Below, piece after piece: positions 49,141 through 62,340 of a DNA stretch of 64,000 bases. Position 1 is the first letter of the stretch. Each line of letters starts with the position of its first letter. The stretch comes from Crossaster papposus (Eukaryota; Echinodermata; Asteroidea; Velatida; Solasteridae), in contig JBAIAA010001529.1 of assembly GCA_037893245.1 (NCBI GenBank), forward strand, positions 1 to 64,000. Direction: 5' to 3'. The notes under the pieces were generated by a model, which worked only from the letters and a program-made list of their open reading frames with translations, had not been told where the DNA came from and did not search any database. A program made the position numbers and the translations under genes.

Positions 49141-51079
49141 CATAAGAAATATGTAAAGGGAAAGAAGTGTGCATAAGAAATATGTAAAGGGAAAGAAGTG
49201 TGCATAAGAAATATGTAAAGGGAAAGAAGTGTGCATAAGAAATATGTAAAGGGAAAGAAGTGTGCATAAGAAATATGTAAAGGGAAAGAAGTGTGCATAA
49301 GAAATATGTAAAGGGAAAGAAGTGTGCATAAGAAATATGTAAAGGGAAAGAAGTGTGCATAAGAAATATGTAAAGGGAAAGAAGTGTGCATAAGAAATAT
49401 GTAAAGGGAAAGAAGTGTGCATAAGAAATAAAAAAGGGAAAGAAGTGTGCATAAGAATATGTAAAGAGAAAGAAGTGTGCATAAGAAATATGTAAAGGGA
49501 AAGAAGTGTGCATAAGAAATATGTAAAGGGAAAGAAGTGTGCATAAGAAATATGTAAAGGGAAAGAAGTGTGCATAAGAAATATGTAAAGGGAAAGAAGT
49601 GTGCATAAGAAATATGTAAAGGGAAAGAAGTGTGCATAAGAAATATGTAAAGGGAAAGAAGTGTGCATAAGAAATATGTAAAGGGAAAGAAGTGTGCATA
49701 AGAAATATGTAAAGGGAAAGAAGTGTGCATAAGAAATATGTAAAGGGAAAGAAGTGTGCATAAGAAATATGTAAAGGGAAAGAAGTGTGCATAAGAAATA
49801 TGTAAAGGGAAAGAAGTGTGCATAAGAAATATGTAAAGGGAAAGAAGTGTGCATAAGAAATATGTAAAGGGAAAGAAGTGTGCATAAGAAATATGTAAAG
49901 GGAAAGAAGTGTGCATAAGAAATATGTAAAGGGAAAGAAGTGTGCATAAGAAATATGTAAAGGGAAATAAGTGTGCATAAGAAATATGTAAAGGGAAAGA
50001 AGTGTGCATAAGAAATATGTAAAGGGAAAGAAGTGTGCATAAGAAATATGTAAAGGGAAAGAAGTGTGCATAAGAAATATGTAAAGGGAAAGAAGTGTGC
50101 ATAAGAAATATGTAAAGGGAAAGAAGTGTGCATAAGAAATATGTAAAGGGAAAGAAGTGTGCATAAGAAATATGTAAAGGGAAAGAAGTGTGCATAAGAA
50201 ATATGTAAAGGGAAAGAAGTGTGCATAAGAAATATGTAAAGGGAAAGAAGTGTGCCTAAGAAATATGTAAAGGGAAAGAAGTGTGCATAAGAAATATGTA
50301 AAGGGAAAGAAGTGTGCATAAGAAATATGTAAAGGGAAAGAAGTGTGCATAAGAAATATGTAAAGGGACAGAAGTGTGCATAAGAAATATGTAAAGGGAA
50401 AGAAGTGTGCATAAGAAATATGGAAAGGGAAAGAAGTGTGCATAAGAAATATGTAAAGGGAAAGAAGTGTGCATAAGAAATATGTAAAGGGAAAGAAGTG
50501 TGCATAAGAAATATGTAAAGGGAAAGAAGTGTGCATAAGAAAAATGTAAAGGGAAAGAAGTGTGCATAAGAAATATGTAAAGGGAAAGAAGTTTGCATAA
50601 GAAATATGTAAAGGGAAAGAAGTGTGCATAAGAAATATGTAAAGGGAAAGAAGTGTGCATAAGAAATATGTAAAGGGAAAGAAGTGTGCATAAGAAATAT
50701 GTAAAGGGAAAGAAGTGTGCATAAGAAATATGTAAAGGGAAAGAAGTGTGCATAAGAAATATGTAAAGGGAAAGAAGTGTGCATAAGAAATATGTAAAGG
50801 AAAAGAAGTGTGCATAAGAAATATGTAAAGGGAAAGAAGTGTGCATAAGAAATATGTAAAGGGAAAGAAGTGTGCATAAGAAATATGTAAAGGGAAAGAA
50901 GTGTGCATAAGAAATATGTAAAGGGAAAGAAGTGTGCATAAGAAATATGTAAAGGGAAAGAAGTGTGCATCAGAAATATGTAAAGGGAAAGAAGTGTGCA
51001 TAAGAAATATGTAAAGGGAAAGAAGTGTGCATAAGAAATATGTAAAGGGAAAGAAGTGTGCATAAGAAATATGTAAGGG

Positions 51080-52749
51080 GAAGGAGTGTGCATCAGCAAT
51101 ATGTAAAGGGAAAGAAGTGTGCATAAGAAATATGTAAAGGGAAAGAAGTGTGCATAAGAAATATGTAAAGGGAAAGAAGTGTGCATAAGAAATATGTAAA
51201 GGGAAAGAAGTGTGCATAAGAAATATGTAAAGGGAAAGAAGTGTGCATAAGAAATAAAAAAGGGAAAGAAGTGTGCATAAGAAATATGTAAAGGGAAAGA
51301 AGTGTGCATAAGAAATTTGTAAAGGGAAATAAGTGTGCATAAGAAATATGTAAAGGGAAAGACGTGTGCATAAGAAATATGTAAAGGGAAAGAAGTGTAC
51401 ATAAGAAATATGTAAAGGGAAAGAAGTGTGCATAAGAAATATGTAAAGGGAAAGAAGTGTGCATAAGAAATATGTAAAGGGAAAGAAGTGTGCATAAGAA
51501 ATATGTAAAGGGAAAGAAGTGTGCATAAGAAATATGTAAAGGGAAAGAAGTGTGCATAAGAAATATGTAAAGAGAAAGAAGTGTGCATAAGAAATATGTA
51601 AAGGGAAAGAAGTGTGCATAAGAAATATGTAAAGGGAAAGAAGTGTGCATAAGAAATATGTAAAGGGAAAGAAGTGTGCATAAGAAATATGTAAAGGGAA
51701 AGAAGTGTGCATAAGAAATATGTAAAGGGAAAGAAGTGTGCATAAGAAATATGTAAAGGGAAAGAAGTGTGCATAAGAAATATGTAAAGGGAAAGAAGTG
51801 TGCATAAGAAATATGTAAAGGGAAAGAAGTGTGCATAAGAAATATGTAAAGGGAAAGAAGTGTGCATAAGAAATATGTAAAGGGAAAGAAGTGTGCATAA
51901 GAAATATGTAAAGGGAAAGAAGTGTGCATAAGAAATATGTAAAGGGAAAGAAGTGTGCATAAGAAATATGTAAAGGAAAACAAGTGTGCATAAGAAATAT
52001 GTAAAGGGAAAGAAGTGTGCATAAGAAATATGTAAAGGGAAAGAAGTGTGCATAAGAAATATGTAAAGGGAAAGAAGTGTGCATAAGAAATATGTAAAGG
52101 GAAAGAAGTGTGCATAAGAAATATGTAAAGGGAAAGAAGTGTGCATAAGAAATATGTAAAGGGAAAGAAGTGTGCATAAGAAATATGTAAAGGGAAAGAA
52201 GTGTGCATAAGAAATATGTAAAGGGAAAGAAGTGTGCATAAGAAATATGTAAAGGGAAAGAAGTGTGCATAAGAAATATGTAAAGGGAAAGAAGTGTGCA
52301 TAAGAAATATGTAAAGGGAAAGAAGTGTGCATAAGAAACATGTAAAGGGAAAGAAGTGTGCATACGAAATATGTAAACGGAAAGAAGTGTGCATAAGAAA
52401 TATGTAAAGGGAAAGAAGTGTGCATAAGAAATATGTAAAGGGAAAGAAGTGTGCATAAGAAATATGTAAAGGGAAAGAAGTGTGCATAAGAAATATGTAA
52501 AGGGAAAGAAGTGTGCATAAGAAATATGTAAAGGGAAAGAAGTGTACATAAGAAATATGTAAAGGGAAAGAAGTGTGCATACGAAATATGTAAAGGGACA
52601 GAAGTGTGCATACGAAATATGTAAAGGGAAAGAAGTGTGCATAAGAAATATGTAAAGGGAAAGAAGTGTGCATAAGAAATATGTAAAGGGAAAGAAGTGT
52701 GCATAAGAAATATGTAAAGGGAAAGTAGTGTGCATAAGAAATATGTAAA
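51080..52749 (+). repeat. HOR region G, right end
   Basis: After an irregular unit at 51071-51095 (GTAAGGGGAAGGAG, then GCATCAGCAATATG), the sequence carries the right-hand members of the 9,231-bp (51252-51572) and 7,898-bp (52339-52726) duplications and the AAAGGAAAACAAG marker near 51976, also found at 38531. The last marker variant, AAAGTAG at 52726, is followed within 30 bp by the invariant block H. Confidence 0.85.
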
Positions 52750-55700
52750 GGGAAAGAAGTGTGCATAAGAAATATGTAAAGGGAAAGAAGTGTGCATAAG
52801 AAATATGTAAAGGGAAAGAAGTGTGCATAAGAAATATGTAAAGGGAAAGAAGTGTGCATAAGAAATATGTAAAGGGAAAGAAGTGTGCATAAGAAATATG
52901 TAAAGGGAAAGAAGTGTGCATAAGAAATATGTAAAGGGAAAGAAGTGTGCATAAGAAATATGTAAAGGGAAAGAAGTGTGCATAAGAAATATGTAAAGGG
53001 AAAGAAGTGTGCATAAGAAATATGTAAAGGGAAAGAAGTGTGCATAAGAAATATGTAAAGGGAAAGAAGTGTGCATAAGAAATATGTAAAGGGAAAGAAG
53101 TGTGCATAAGAAATATGTAAAGGGAAAGAAGTGTGCATAAGAAATATGTAAAGGGAAAGAAGTGTGCATAAGAAATATGTAAAGGGAAAGAAGTGTGCAT
53201 AAGAAATATGTAAAGGGAAAGAAGTGTGCATAAGAAATATGTAAAGGGAAAGAAGTGTGCATAAGAAATATGTAAAGGGAAAGAAGTGTGCATAAGAAAT
53301 ATGTAAAGGGAAAGAAGTGTGCATAAGAAATATGTAAAGGGAAAGAAGTGTGCATAAGAAATATGTAAAGGGAAAGAAGTGTGCATAAGAAATATGTAAA
53401 GGGAAAGAAGTGTGCATAAGAAATATGTAAAGGGAAAGAAGTGTGCATAAGAAATATGTAAAGGGAAAGAAGTGTGCATAAGAAATATGTAAAGGGAAAG
53501 AAGTGTGCATAAGAAATATGTAAAGGGAAAGAAGTGTGCATAAGAAATATGTAAAGGGAAAGAAGTGTGCATAAGAAATATGTAAAGGGAAAGAAGTGTG
53601 CATAAGAAATATGTAAAGGGAAAGAAGTGTGCATAAGAAATATGTAAAGGGAAAGAAGTGTGCATAAGAAATATGTAAAGGGAAAGAAGTGTGCATAAGA
53701 AATATGTAAAGGGAAAGAAGTGTGCATAAGAAATATGTAAAGGGAAAGAAGTGTGCATAAGAAATATGTAAAGGGAAAGAAGTGTGCATAAGAAATATGT
53801 AAAGGGAAAGAAGTGTGCATAAGAAATATGTAAAGGGAAAGAAGTGTGCATAAGAAATATGTAAAGGGAAAGAAGTGTGCATAAGAAATATGTAAAGGGA
53901 AAGAAGTGTGCATAAGAAATATGTAAAGGGAAAGAAGTGTGCATAAGAAATATGTAAAGGGAAAGAAGTGTGCATAAGAAATATGTAAAGGGAAAGAAGT
54001 GTGCATAAGAAAATATGTAAAGGGAAAGAAGTGTGCATAAGAAATATGTAAAGGGAAAGAAGTGTGCATAAGAAATATGTAAAGGGAAAGAAGTGTGCAT
54101 AAGAAATATGTAAAGGGAAAGAAGTGTGCATAAGAAATATGTAAAGGGAAAGAAGTGTGCATAAGAAATATGTAAAGGGAAAGAAGTGTGCATAAGAAAT
54201 ATGTAAAGGGAAAGAAGTGTGCATAAGAAATATGTAAAGGGAAAGAAGTGTGCATAAGAAATATGTAAAGGGAAAGAAGTGTGCATAAGAAATATGTAAA
54301 GGGAAAGAAGTGTGCATAAGAAATATGTAAAGGGAAAGAAGTGTGCATAAGAAATATGTAAAGGGAAAGAAGTGTGCATAAGAAATATGTAAAGGGAAAG
54401 AAGTGTGCATAAGAAATATGTAAAGGGAAAGAAGTGTGCATAAGAAATATGTAAAGGGAAAGAAGTGTGCATAAGAAATATGTAAAGGGAAAGAAGTGTG
54501 CATAAGAAATATGTAAAGGGAAAGAAGTGTGCATAAGAAATATGTAAAGGGAAAGAAGTGTGCATAAGAAATATGTAAAGGGAAAGAAGTGTGCATAAGA
54601 AATATGTAAAGGGAAAGAAGTGTGCATAAGAAATATGTAAAGGGAAAGAAGTGTGCATAAGAAATATGTAAAGGGAAAGAAGTGTGCATAAGAAATATGT
54701 AAAGGGAAAGAAGTGTGCATAAGAAATATGTAAAGGGAAAGAAGTGTGCATAAGAAATATGTAAAGGGAAAGAAGTGTGCATAAGAAATATGTAAAGGGA
54801 AAGAAGTGTGCATAAGAAATATGTAAAGGGAAAGAAGTGTGCATAAGAAATATGTAAAGGGAAAGAAGTGTGCATAAGAAATATGTAAAGGGAAAGAAGT
54901 GTGCATAAGAAATATGTAAAGGGAAAGAAGTGTGCATAAGAAATATGTAAAGGGAAAGAAGTGTGCATAAGAAATATGTAAAGGGAAAGAAGTGTGCATA
55001 AGAAATATGTAAAGGGAAAGAAGTGTGCATAAGAAATATGTAAAGGGAAAGAAGTGTGCATAAGAAATATGTAAAGGGAAAGAAGTGTGCATAAGAAATA
55101 TGTAAAGGGAAAGAAGTGTGCATAAGAAATATGTAAAGGGAAAGAAGTGTGCATAAGAAATATGTAAAGGGAAAGAAGTGTGCATAAGAAATATGTAAAG
55201 GGAAAGAAGTGTGCATAAGAAATATGTAAAGGGAAAGAAGTGTGCATAAGAAATATGTAAAGGGAAAGAAGTGTGCATAAGAAATATGTAAAGGGAAAGA
55301 AGTGTGCATAAGAAATATGTAAAGGGAAAGAAGTGTGCATAAGAAATATGTAAAGGGAAAGAAGTGTGCATAAGAAATATGTAAAGGGAAAGAAGTGTGC
55401 ATAAGAAATATGTAAAGGGAAAGAAGTGTGCATAAGAAATATGTAAAGGGAAAGAAGTGTGCATAAGAAATATGTAAAGGGAAAGAAGTGTGCATAAGAA
55501 ATATGTAAAGGGAAAGAAGTGTGCATAAGAAATATGTAAAGGGAAAGAAGTGTGCATAAGAAATATGTAAAGGGAAAGAAGTGTGCATAAGAAATATGTA
55601 AAGGGAAAGAAGTGTGCATAAGAAATATGTAAAGGGAAAGAAGTGTGCATAAGAAATATGTAAAGGGAAAGAAGTGTGCATAAGAAATATGTAAAGGGAA

Positions 55701-58630
55701 AGAAGTGTGCATAAGAAATATGTAAAGGGAAAGAAGTGTGCATAAGAAATATGTAAAGGGAAAGAAGTGTGCATAAGAAATATGTAAAGGGAAAGAAGTG
55801 TGCATAAGAAATATGTAAAGGGAAAGAAGTGTGCATAAGAAATATGTAAAGGGAAAGAAGTGTGCATAAGAAATATGTAAAGGGAAAGAAGTGTGCATAA
55901 GAAATATGTAAAGGGAAAGAAGTGTGCATAAGAAATATGTAAAGGGAAAGAAGTGTGCATAAGAAATATGTAAAGGGAAAGAAGTGTGCATAAGAAATAT
56001 GTAAAGGGAAAGAAGTGTGCATAAGAAATATGTAAAGGGAAAGAAGTGTGCATAAGAAATATGTAAAGGGAAAGAAGTGTGCATAAGAAATATGTAAAGG
56101 GAAAGAAGTGTGCATAAGAAATATGTAAAGGGAAAGAAGTGTGCATAAGAAATATGTAAAGGGAAAGAAGTGTGCATAAGAAATATGTAAAGGGAAAGAA
56201 GTGTGCATAAGAAATATGTAAAGGGAAAGAAGTGTGCATAAGAAATATGTAAAGGGAAAGAAGTGTGCATAAGAAATATGTAAAGGGAAAGAAGTGTGCA
56301 TAAGAAATATGTAAAGGGAAAGCACTGCGAATAAGAATATGTAAAGGGAAAGAAGTGTGCATAAGAAATATGTAAAGGGAAAGAAGTGTGCATAAGAAAT
56401 ATGTAAAGGGAAAGAAGTGTGCATAAGAAATATGTAAAGGGAAAGAAGTGTGCATAAGAAATATGTAAAGGGAAAGAAGTGTGCATAAGAAATATGTAAA
56501 GGGAAAGAAGTGTGCATAAGAAATATGTAAAGGGAAAGAAGTGTGCATAAGAAATATGTAAAGGGAAAGAAGTGTGCATAAGAAATATGTAAAGGGAAAG
56601 AAGTGTGCATAAGAAATATGTAAAGGGAAAGAAGTGTGCATAAGAAATATGTAAAGGGAAAGAAGTGTGCATAAGAAATATGTAAAGGGAAAGAAGTGTG
56701 CATAAGAAATATGTAAAGGGAAAGAAGTGTGCATAAGAAATATGTAAAGGGAAAGAAGTGTGCATAAGAAATATGTAAAGGGAAAGAAGTGTGCATAAGA
56801 AATATGTAAAGGGAAAGAAGTGTGCATAAGAAATATGTAAAGGGAAAGAAGTGTGCATAAGAAATATGTAAAGGGAAAGAAGTGTGCATAAGAAATATGT
56901 AAAGGGAAAGAAGTGTGCATAAGAAATATGTAAAGGGAAAGAAGTGTGCATAAGAAATATGTAAAGGGAAAGAAGTGTGCATAAGAAATATGTAAAGGGA
57001 AAGAAGTGTGCATAAGAAATATGTAAAGGGAAAGAAGTGTGCATAAGAAATATGTAAAGGGAAAGAAGTGTGCATAAGAAATATGTAAAGGGAAAGAAGT
57101 GTGCATAAGAAATATGTAAAGGGAAAGAAGTGTGCATAAGAAATATGTAAAGGGAAAGAAGTGTGCATAAGAAATATGTAAAGGGAAAGAAGTGTGCATA
57201 AGAAATATGTAAAGGGAAAGAAGTGTGCATAAGAAATATGTAAAGGGAAAGAAGTGTGCATAAGAAATATGTAAAGGGAAAGAAGTGTGCATAAGAAATA
57301 TGTAAAGGGAAAGAAGTGTGCATAAGAAATATGTAAAGGGAAAGAAGTGTGCATAAGAAATATGTAAAGGGAAAGAAGTGTGCATAAGAAATATGTAAAG
57401 GGAAAGAAGTGTGCATAAGAAATATGTAAAGGGAAAGAAGTGTGCATAAGAAATATGTAAAGGGAAAGAAGTGTGCATAAGAAATATGTAAAGGGAAAGA
57501 AGTGTGCATAAGAAATATGTAAAGGGAAAGAAGTGTGCATAAGAAATATGTAAAGGGAAAGAAGTGTGCATAAGAAATATGTAAAGGGAAAGAAGTGTGC
57601 ATAAGAAATATGTAAAGGGAAAGAAGTGTGCATAAGAAATATGTAAAGGGAAAGAAGTGTGCATAAGAAATATGTAAAGGGAAAGAAGTGTGCATAAGAA
57701 ATATGTAAAGGGAAAGAAGTGTGCATAAGAAATATGTAAAGGGAAAGAAGTGTGCATAAGAAATATGTAAAGGGAAAGAAGTGTGCATAAGAAATATGTA
57801 AAGGGAAAGAAGTGTGCATAAGAAATATGTAAAGGGAAAGAAGTGTGCATAAGAAATATGTAAAGGGAAAGAAGTGTGCATAAGAAATATGTAAAGGGAA
57901 AGAAGTGTGCATAAGAAATATGTAAAGGGAAAGAAGTGTGCATAAGAAATATGTAAAGGGAAAGAAGTGTGCATAAGAAATATGTAAAGGGAAAGAAGTG
58001 TGCATAAGAAATATGTAAAGGGAAAGAAGTGTGCATAAGAAATATGTAAAGGGAAAGAAGTGTGCATAAGAAATATGTAAAGGGAAAGAAGTGTGCATAA
58101 GAAATATGTAAAGGGAAAGAAGTGTGCATAAGAAATATGTAAAGGGAAAGAAGTGTGCATAAGAAATATGTAAAGGGAAAGAAGTGTGCATAAGAAATAT
58201 GTAAAGGGAAAGAAGTGTGCATAAGAAATATGTAAAGGGAAAGAAGTGTGCATAAGAAATATGTAAAGGGAAAGAAGTGTGCATAAGAAATATGTAAAGG
58301 GAAAGAAGTGTGCATAAGAAATATGTAAAGGGAAAGAAGTGTGCATAAGAAATATGTAAAGGGAAAGAAGTGTGCATAAGAAATATGTAAAGGGAAAGAA
58401 GTGTGCATAAGAAATATGTAAAGGGAAAGAAGTGTGCATAAGAAATATGTAAAGGGAAAGAAGTGTGCATAAGAAATATGTAAAGGGAAAGAAGTGTGCA
58501 TAAGAAATATGTAAAGGGAAAGAAGTGTGCATAAGAAATATGTAAAGGGAAAGAAGTGTGCATAAGAAATATGTAAAGGGAAAGAAGTGTGCATAAGAAA
58601 TATGTAAAGGGAAAGAAGTGTGCATAAGAA
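52750..58630 (+). repeat. highly homogeneous 31-bp monomer block H
   Basis: About 190 consecutive monomers in which I found only two deviations: an extra A near 54010 (AAGAAAATATG) and a compound lesion at 56322-56338. It is even more uniform than block E and begins abruptly after the last region-G marker. It could be a recently expanded patch; equally, an assembler may have collapsed or consensus-smoothed reads here. Confidence 0.93.
56320..56342 (+). repeat. compound lesion in block H
   Basis: One unit reads GAAAGCACTGCGAATAAG followed by AATATG instead of GAAAGAAGTGTGCATAAG and AAATATG. It has several substitutions and one deleted base inside a single monomer, with perfect monomers on both sides for more than 2 kb. 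A read error surviving in the consensus or an assembly join is the likeliest cause. Confidence 0.78.
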
Positions 58631-59250
58631 ATATGCTAAAGGGAAAGAAGTGTGCATAAGAAATATGTAAAGGGAAAGAAGTGTGCATAAGAAATATGTA
58701 AAGGGAAAGAAGTGTGCATAAGAAATATGTAAAGGGAAAGAAGTGTGCATAAGAAATATGTAAAGGGAAAGAAGTGTGCATAAGAAATATGTAAAGGGAA
58801 AGAAGTGTGCATAAGAAATATGTAAAGGGAAAGAAGTGTGCATAAGAAATATGTAAAGGGAAAGAAGTGTGCATAAGAAATATGTAAAGGGAAAGAAGTG
58901 TGCATAAGAAATATGTAAAGGGAAAGAAGTGTGCATAAGAAATATGTAAAGGGAAAGAAGTGTGCATAAGAAATATGTAAAGGGAAAGAAGTGTGCATAA
59001 GAAATATGTAAAGGAAGAAGAAGTTGCATAAGAAATATGTAAAGGGAAAGAAGTGTGCATTAAGAAATATGTAAAGGGAAAGAAGTGTGCATAAGAAATA
59101 TGTAAAGGGAAAGAAGTGTGCATAAGAAATATGTAAAGGGAAAGAAGTGTGCATAAGAAATATGTAAAGGGAAAGAAGTGTGCATAAGAAATATGTAAAG
59201 GGAAAGAAGTGTGCATAAGAAATATGTAAAGGGAAAGGAAGTGTGCATAA

Positions 59251-59313
59251 GAAAAACTCATGATGTCGGAACAAGCCTCGAGTAAGAATAGTAAGAATAA
59301 GTGCAAAAATATT
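59251..59313 (+). repeat. degraded 36-bp insert and flanking monomer, copy 1
   Basis: AACTCATGATGTCGG, AACAAGCCTCGAGTAAG is recognisably the insert of regions A-D with CCC shortened to CC, TT shortened to T and one substitution. The TGTCGG sub-variant matches the inserts at 2239 and 4759. The next about 30 bp (to ATTAAAGGG at 59310) is a poorly matching monomer. This is the only insert between 10900 and 61990. Confidence 0.85.
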
Positions 59314-61993
59314 AAAGGGAAAGAAGTGTGCATAAGAAATATGTAAAGGGAAAGAAGTGTGCATAAGAAATATGTAAAGGGAAAGAAGTGTGCATAAGAA
59401 ATATGTAAAGGGAAAGAAGTGTGCATAAGAAATATGTAAAGGGAAAGAAGTGTGCATAAGAAATATGTAAAGGGAAAGAAGTGTGCATAAGAAATATGTA
59501 AAGGGGAAAGAAGTGTGCATAAGAAATATGTAAAGGGAAAGAAGTGTGCATAAGAAATATGTAAAGGAGAAAGAAGTGTGCATAAGAAATATGTAAAGGG
59601 AAAGAGTGTGCATAAGAAATATGTAAAGGGAAAGAAGTGTGCATAAGAAATATGTAAAGGGAAAGAAGTGTGCATAAGAAATATGTAAAGGGAAAGAAGT
59701 GTGCATAAGAAATATGTAAAGGGAAAGAAGTGTGCATAAGAAATATGTAAAGGGAAAGAAGTGTGCATAAGAAATATGTAAAGGGAAAGAAGTGTGCATA
59801 AGATAATATGTAAAGGGAAAGAAGTGTGCATAAGAAATATGTAAAGGGAAAGAAGTGTGCATAAGAAATATGTAAAGGGAAAGAAGTGTGCATAAGAAAT
59901 ATGTAAAGGGAAAGAAGTGTGCATAAGAAATATGTAAAGGGAAAGAAGTGTGCATAAGAAATATGTAAAGGGAAAGAAGTGTGCATAAGAAATATGTAAA
60001 GGGAAAGAAGTGTGCATAAGAAATATGTAAAGGGAAAGAAGTGTGCATAAGAAATATGTAAAGGGAAAGAAGTGTGCATAAGAAATATGTAAAGGGAAAA
60101 GAAGTGTGCATAAGAAATATGTAAAGGGAAAGAAGTGTGCATAAGAAATATGTAAAGGGAAAGAAGTGTGCATAAGAAATATGTAAAGGGAAAGAAGTGT
60201 GCATAAGAAATATGTAAAGGGAAAGAAGTGTGCATAAGAAATATGTAAAGGGAAAGAAGTGTGCATAAGAAATATGTAAAGGGAAAGAAGTGTGCATAAG
60301 AAATATGTAAAGGGAAAGAAGTGTGCATAAGAAATATGTAAAGGGAAAGAAGTGTGCATAAGAAATATGTAAAGGGAAAGAAGTGTGCATAAGAAATATG
60401 TAAAGGGAAAGAAGTGTGCATAAGAAATATGTAAAGGGAAAGAAGTGTGCATAAGAAATATGTAAAGGGAAAGAAGTGTGCATAAGAAATATGTAAAGGG
60501 AAAGAAGTGTGCATAAGAAATATGTAAAGGGAAAGAAGTGTGCATAAGAAATATGTAAAGGAAAGAAGTGTGCATAAGAAATATGTAAAGGGAAGAAGTG
60601 TGCATAAGAAATATGTAAAGGGAAAGAAGTGTGCATAAGAAATATGTAAAGGGAAAGAAGTGTGCATAAGAAATATGTAAAGGGAAAGAATGTGCATAAG
60701 AAATATGTAAAGGGAAAGAAGTGTGCATAAGAAATATGTAAAGGGAAAGAAGTGTGCATAAGAAATATGTAAAGGGAAAGAAGTGTGCATAAGAAATATG
60801 TAAAGGGAAAGAAGTGTGCATAAGAAATATGTTAAAGGGAAAGAAGTGTGCATAAGAAATATGTAAAGGGAAAGAAGTGTGCATAAGAAATTGTAAAGGG
60901 AAAGAAGTGTGCATAAGAAATATGTAAAGGGAAAGAAGTGTGCATAAGAAATATGTAAAGGAAAGAAGTGTGCATAAGAAATATGTAAAGGGAAAGAAGT
61001 GTGCATAAGAAATATGTAAAGGGAAAGAAGTGTGCATAAGAAATATGTAAAGGGAAAGAAGTGTGCATAAGAAATATGTAAAGGGAAAGAAGTGTGCATA
61101 AGAAATATGTAAAGGGAAAGAAGTGTGCATAAGAAATATGTACAAGGGAAAGAAGTGTGCATAAGAAATATGTAAAGGGAAAGAAGTGTGCATAAGAAAT
61201 ATGTAAAGGGAAAGAAGTGTGCATAAGAAATATGTAAAGGGAAAGAAGTGTGCATAAGAAATATGTAAAGGAAAGAAGTGTGCATAAGAAATATGTAAAG
61301 GGAAAGAAGTGTGCATAAGAAATATGTAAAGGGAAAGAAGTGTGCATAAGAAATATGTAAAGGGAAAGAAGTGTGCATAAGAAATATGTAAAGGGAAAGA
61401 AGTGTGCATAAGAAATATGTAAAGGGAAAGAAGTGTGCATAAGAAATATGTAAAGGGAAAGAAGTGTGCATAAGAAATATGTAAAGAGAAAGAAGTGTGC
61501 ATAAGAAATATGTAAAGGGGAAAGAAGTGTGCATAAGAAATATGTAAAGGGAAAGAAGTGTGCATAAGAAATATGTAAAGGGAAAGAAGTGTGCATAAGA
61601 AATATGTAAAGGGAAAGAAGTGTGCATAAGAAATATGTAAAGGGAAAGAAGTGTGCATAAGAAATATGTAAAGGGAAAGAAGTGTGCATAAGAAATATGT
61701 AAAGGGAAAGAAGTGTGCATAAGAAATATGTAAAGGGAAAGAAGTGTGCATAAGAAATATGTAAAAGGGAAAGAAGTGTGCATAAGAAAATGTAAAGGGA
61801 AAGAAGTGTGCATAAGAATATGTAAAGGGAAAGAAGTGTGCATAAGAAATATGTAAAGGGAAAGAAGTGTGCATAAGAAATATGTAAAGGGAAAGAAGTG
61901 TGCATAAGAAATATGTAAAGGGAAAGAAGTGTGCATAAGAAATATGTAAGGGAAAGAAGTGTGCATAAGAAATATGTAAAGGGAAAGAAGTGT

Positions 61994-62034
61994 GCATAGT
62001 AATAACCATATGTCGGGAAAGCTCGAGTAAATAT
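61994..62034 (+). repeat. degraded 36-bp insert, copy 2
   Basis: After GTGTGCATAGTAATAA the sequence reads CCATATGTCGGGAAAG, then CTCGAGTAAATATG. It retains the TGTCGG and CTCGAG landmarks of the insert but has lost several bases. The CTCGAG-TAAATATG end is intact except for one missing T, so identity with the insert family is fairly secure. Confidence 0.78.
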
Positions 62035-62340
62035 GTAAAGGGAAAGAAGTGTGCATAAGAAATAAGTAAAGGGAAAGAAGTGTGCATAAGAAATATGTAA
62101 AGGGAAAGAAGTGTGCATAAGAATATGTAAAGGAAAGAAGTGTGCATAAGAATATGTAAGGAAGAAGTGTGCATAAGAAATATGTAAAGGGAAAGAAGTG
62201 TGCATAAGAAATATGTAAAGGGAAAGAAGTGTGCATAAGAAATATGTAAAGGGAAAGAAGTGTGCATAAGAAATATGTAAAGGGAAGAAGTGTGCATAAG
62301 AAATATGTAAAGGAAAGAAGTGTGCATAAGAAATATGTAA

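Larger units (their letters stand above)
58631..62340 (+). repeat. indel-rich block I
   Basis: The array continues, but roughly 30 small indels appear, mostly single bases and often in homopolymer runs. Examples are an extra C at 58636, GGAAGAAGAAGTTGC near 59013, an extra T near 59061, extra G near 59237 and 59505, lost bases near 59606, 60560, 60593, 60690, 60960 and 61270, extra bases near 60099, 60832, 61143, 61517 and 61765, and clustered losses at 62120-62165, 62286 and 62311. Point substitutions of the kind that mark HORs are nearly absent. The blocks on both sides are almost error-free. Two degraded 36-bp inserts lie inside. Confidence 0.88.

Noticed and set aside
46139-59029. 4,296-codon minus-strand open reading frame (and dozens of others over 300 codons)
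   Set aside because: It is the satellite monomer read without stops; all three minus frames give the same peptide with a 31-residue period. No start context, splice structure or non-repeat domain is present, so I annotate no CDS.
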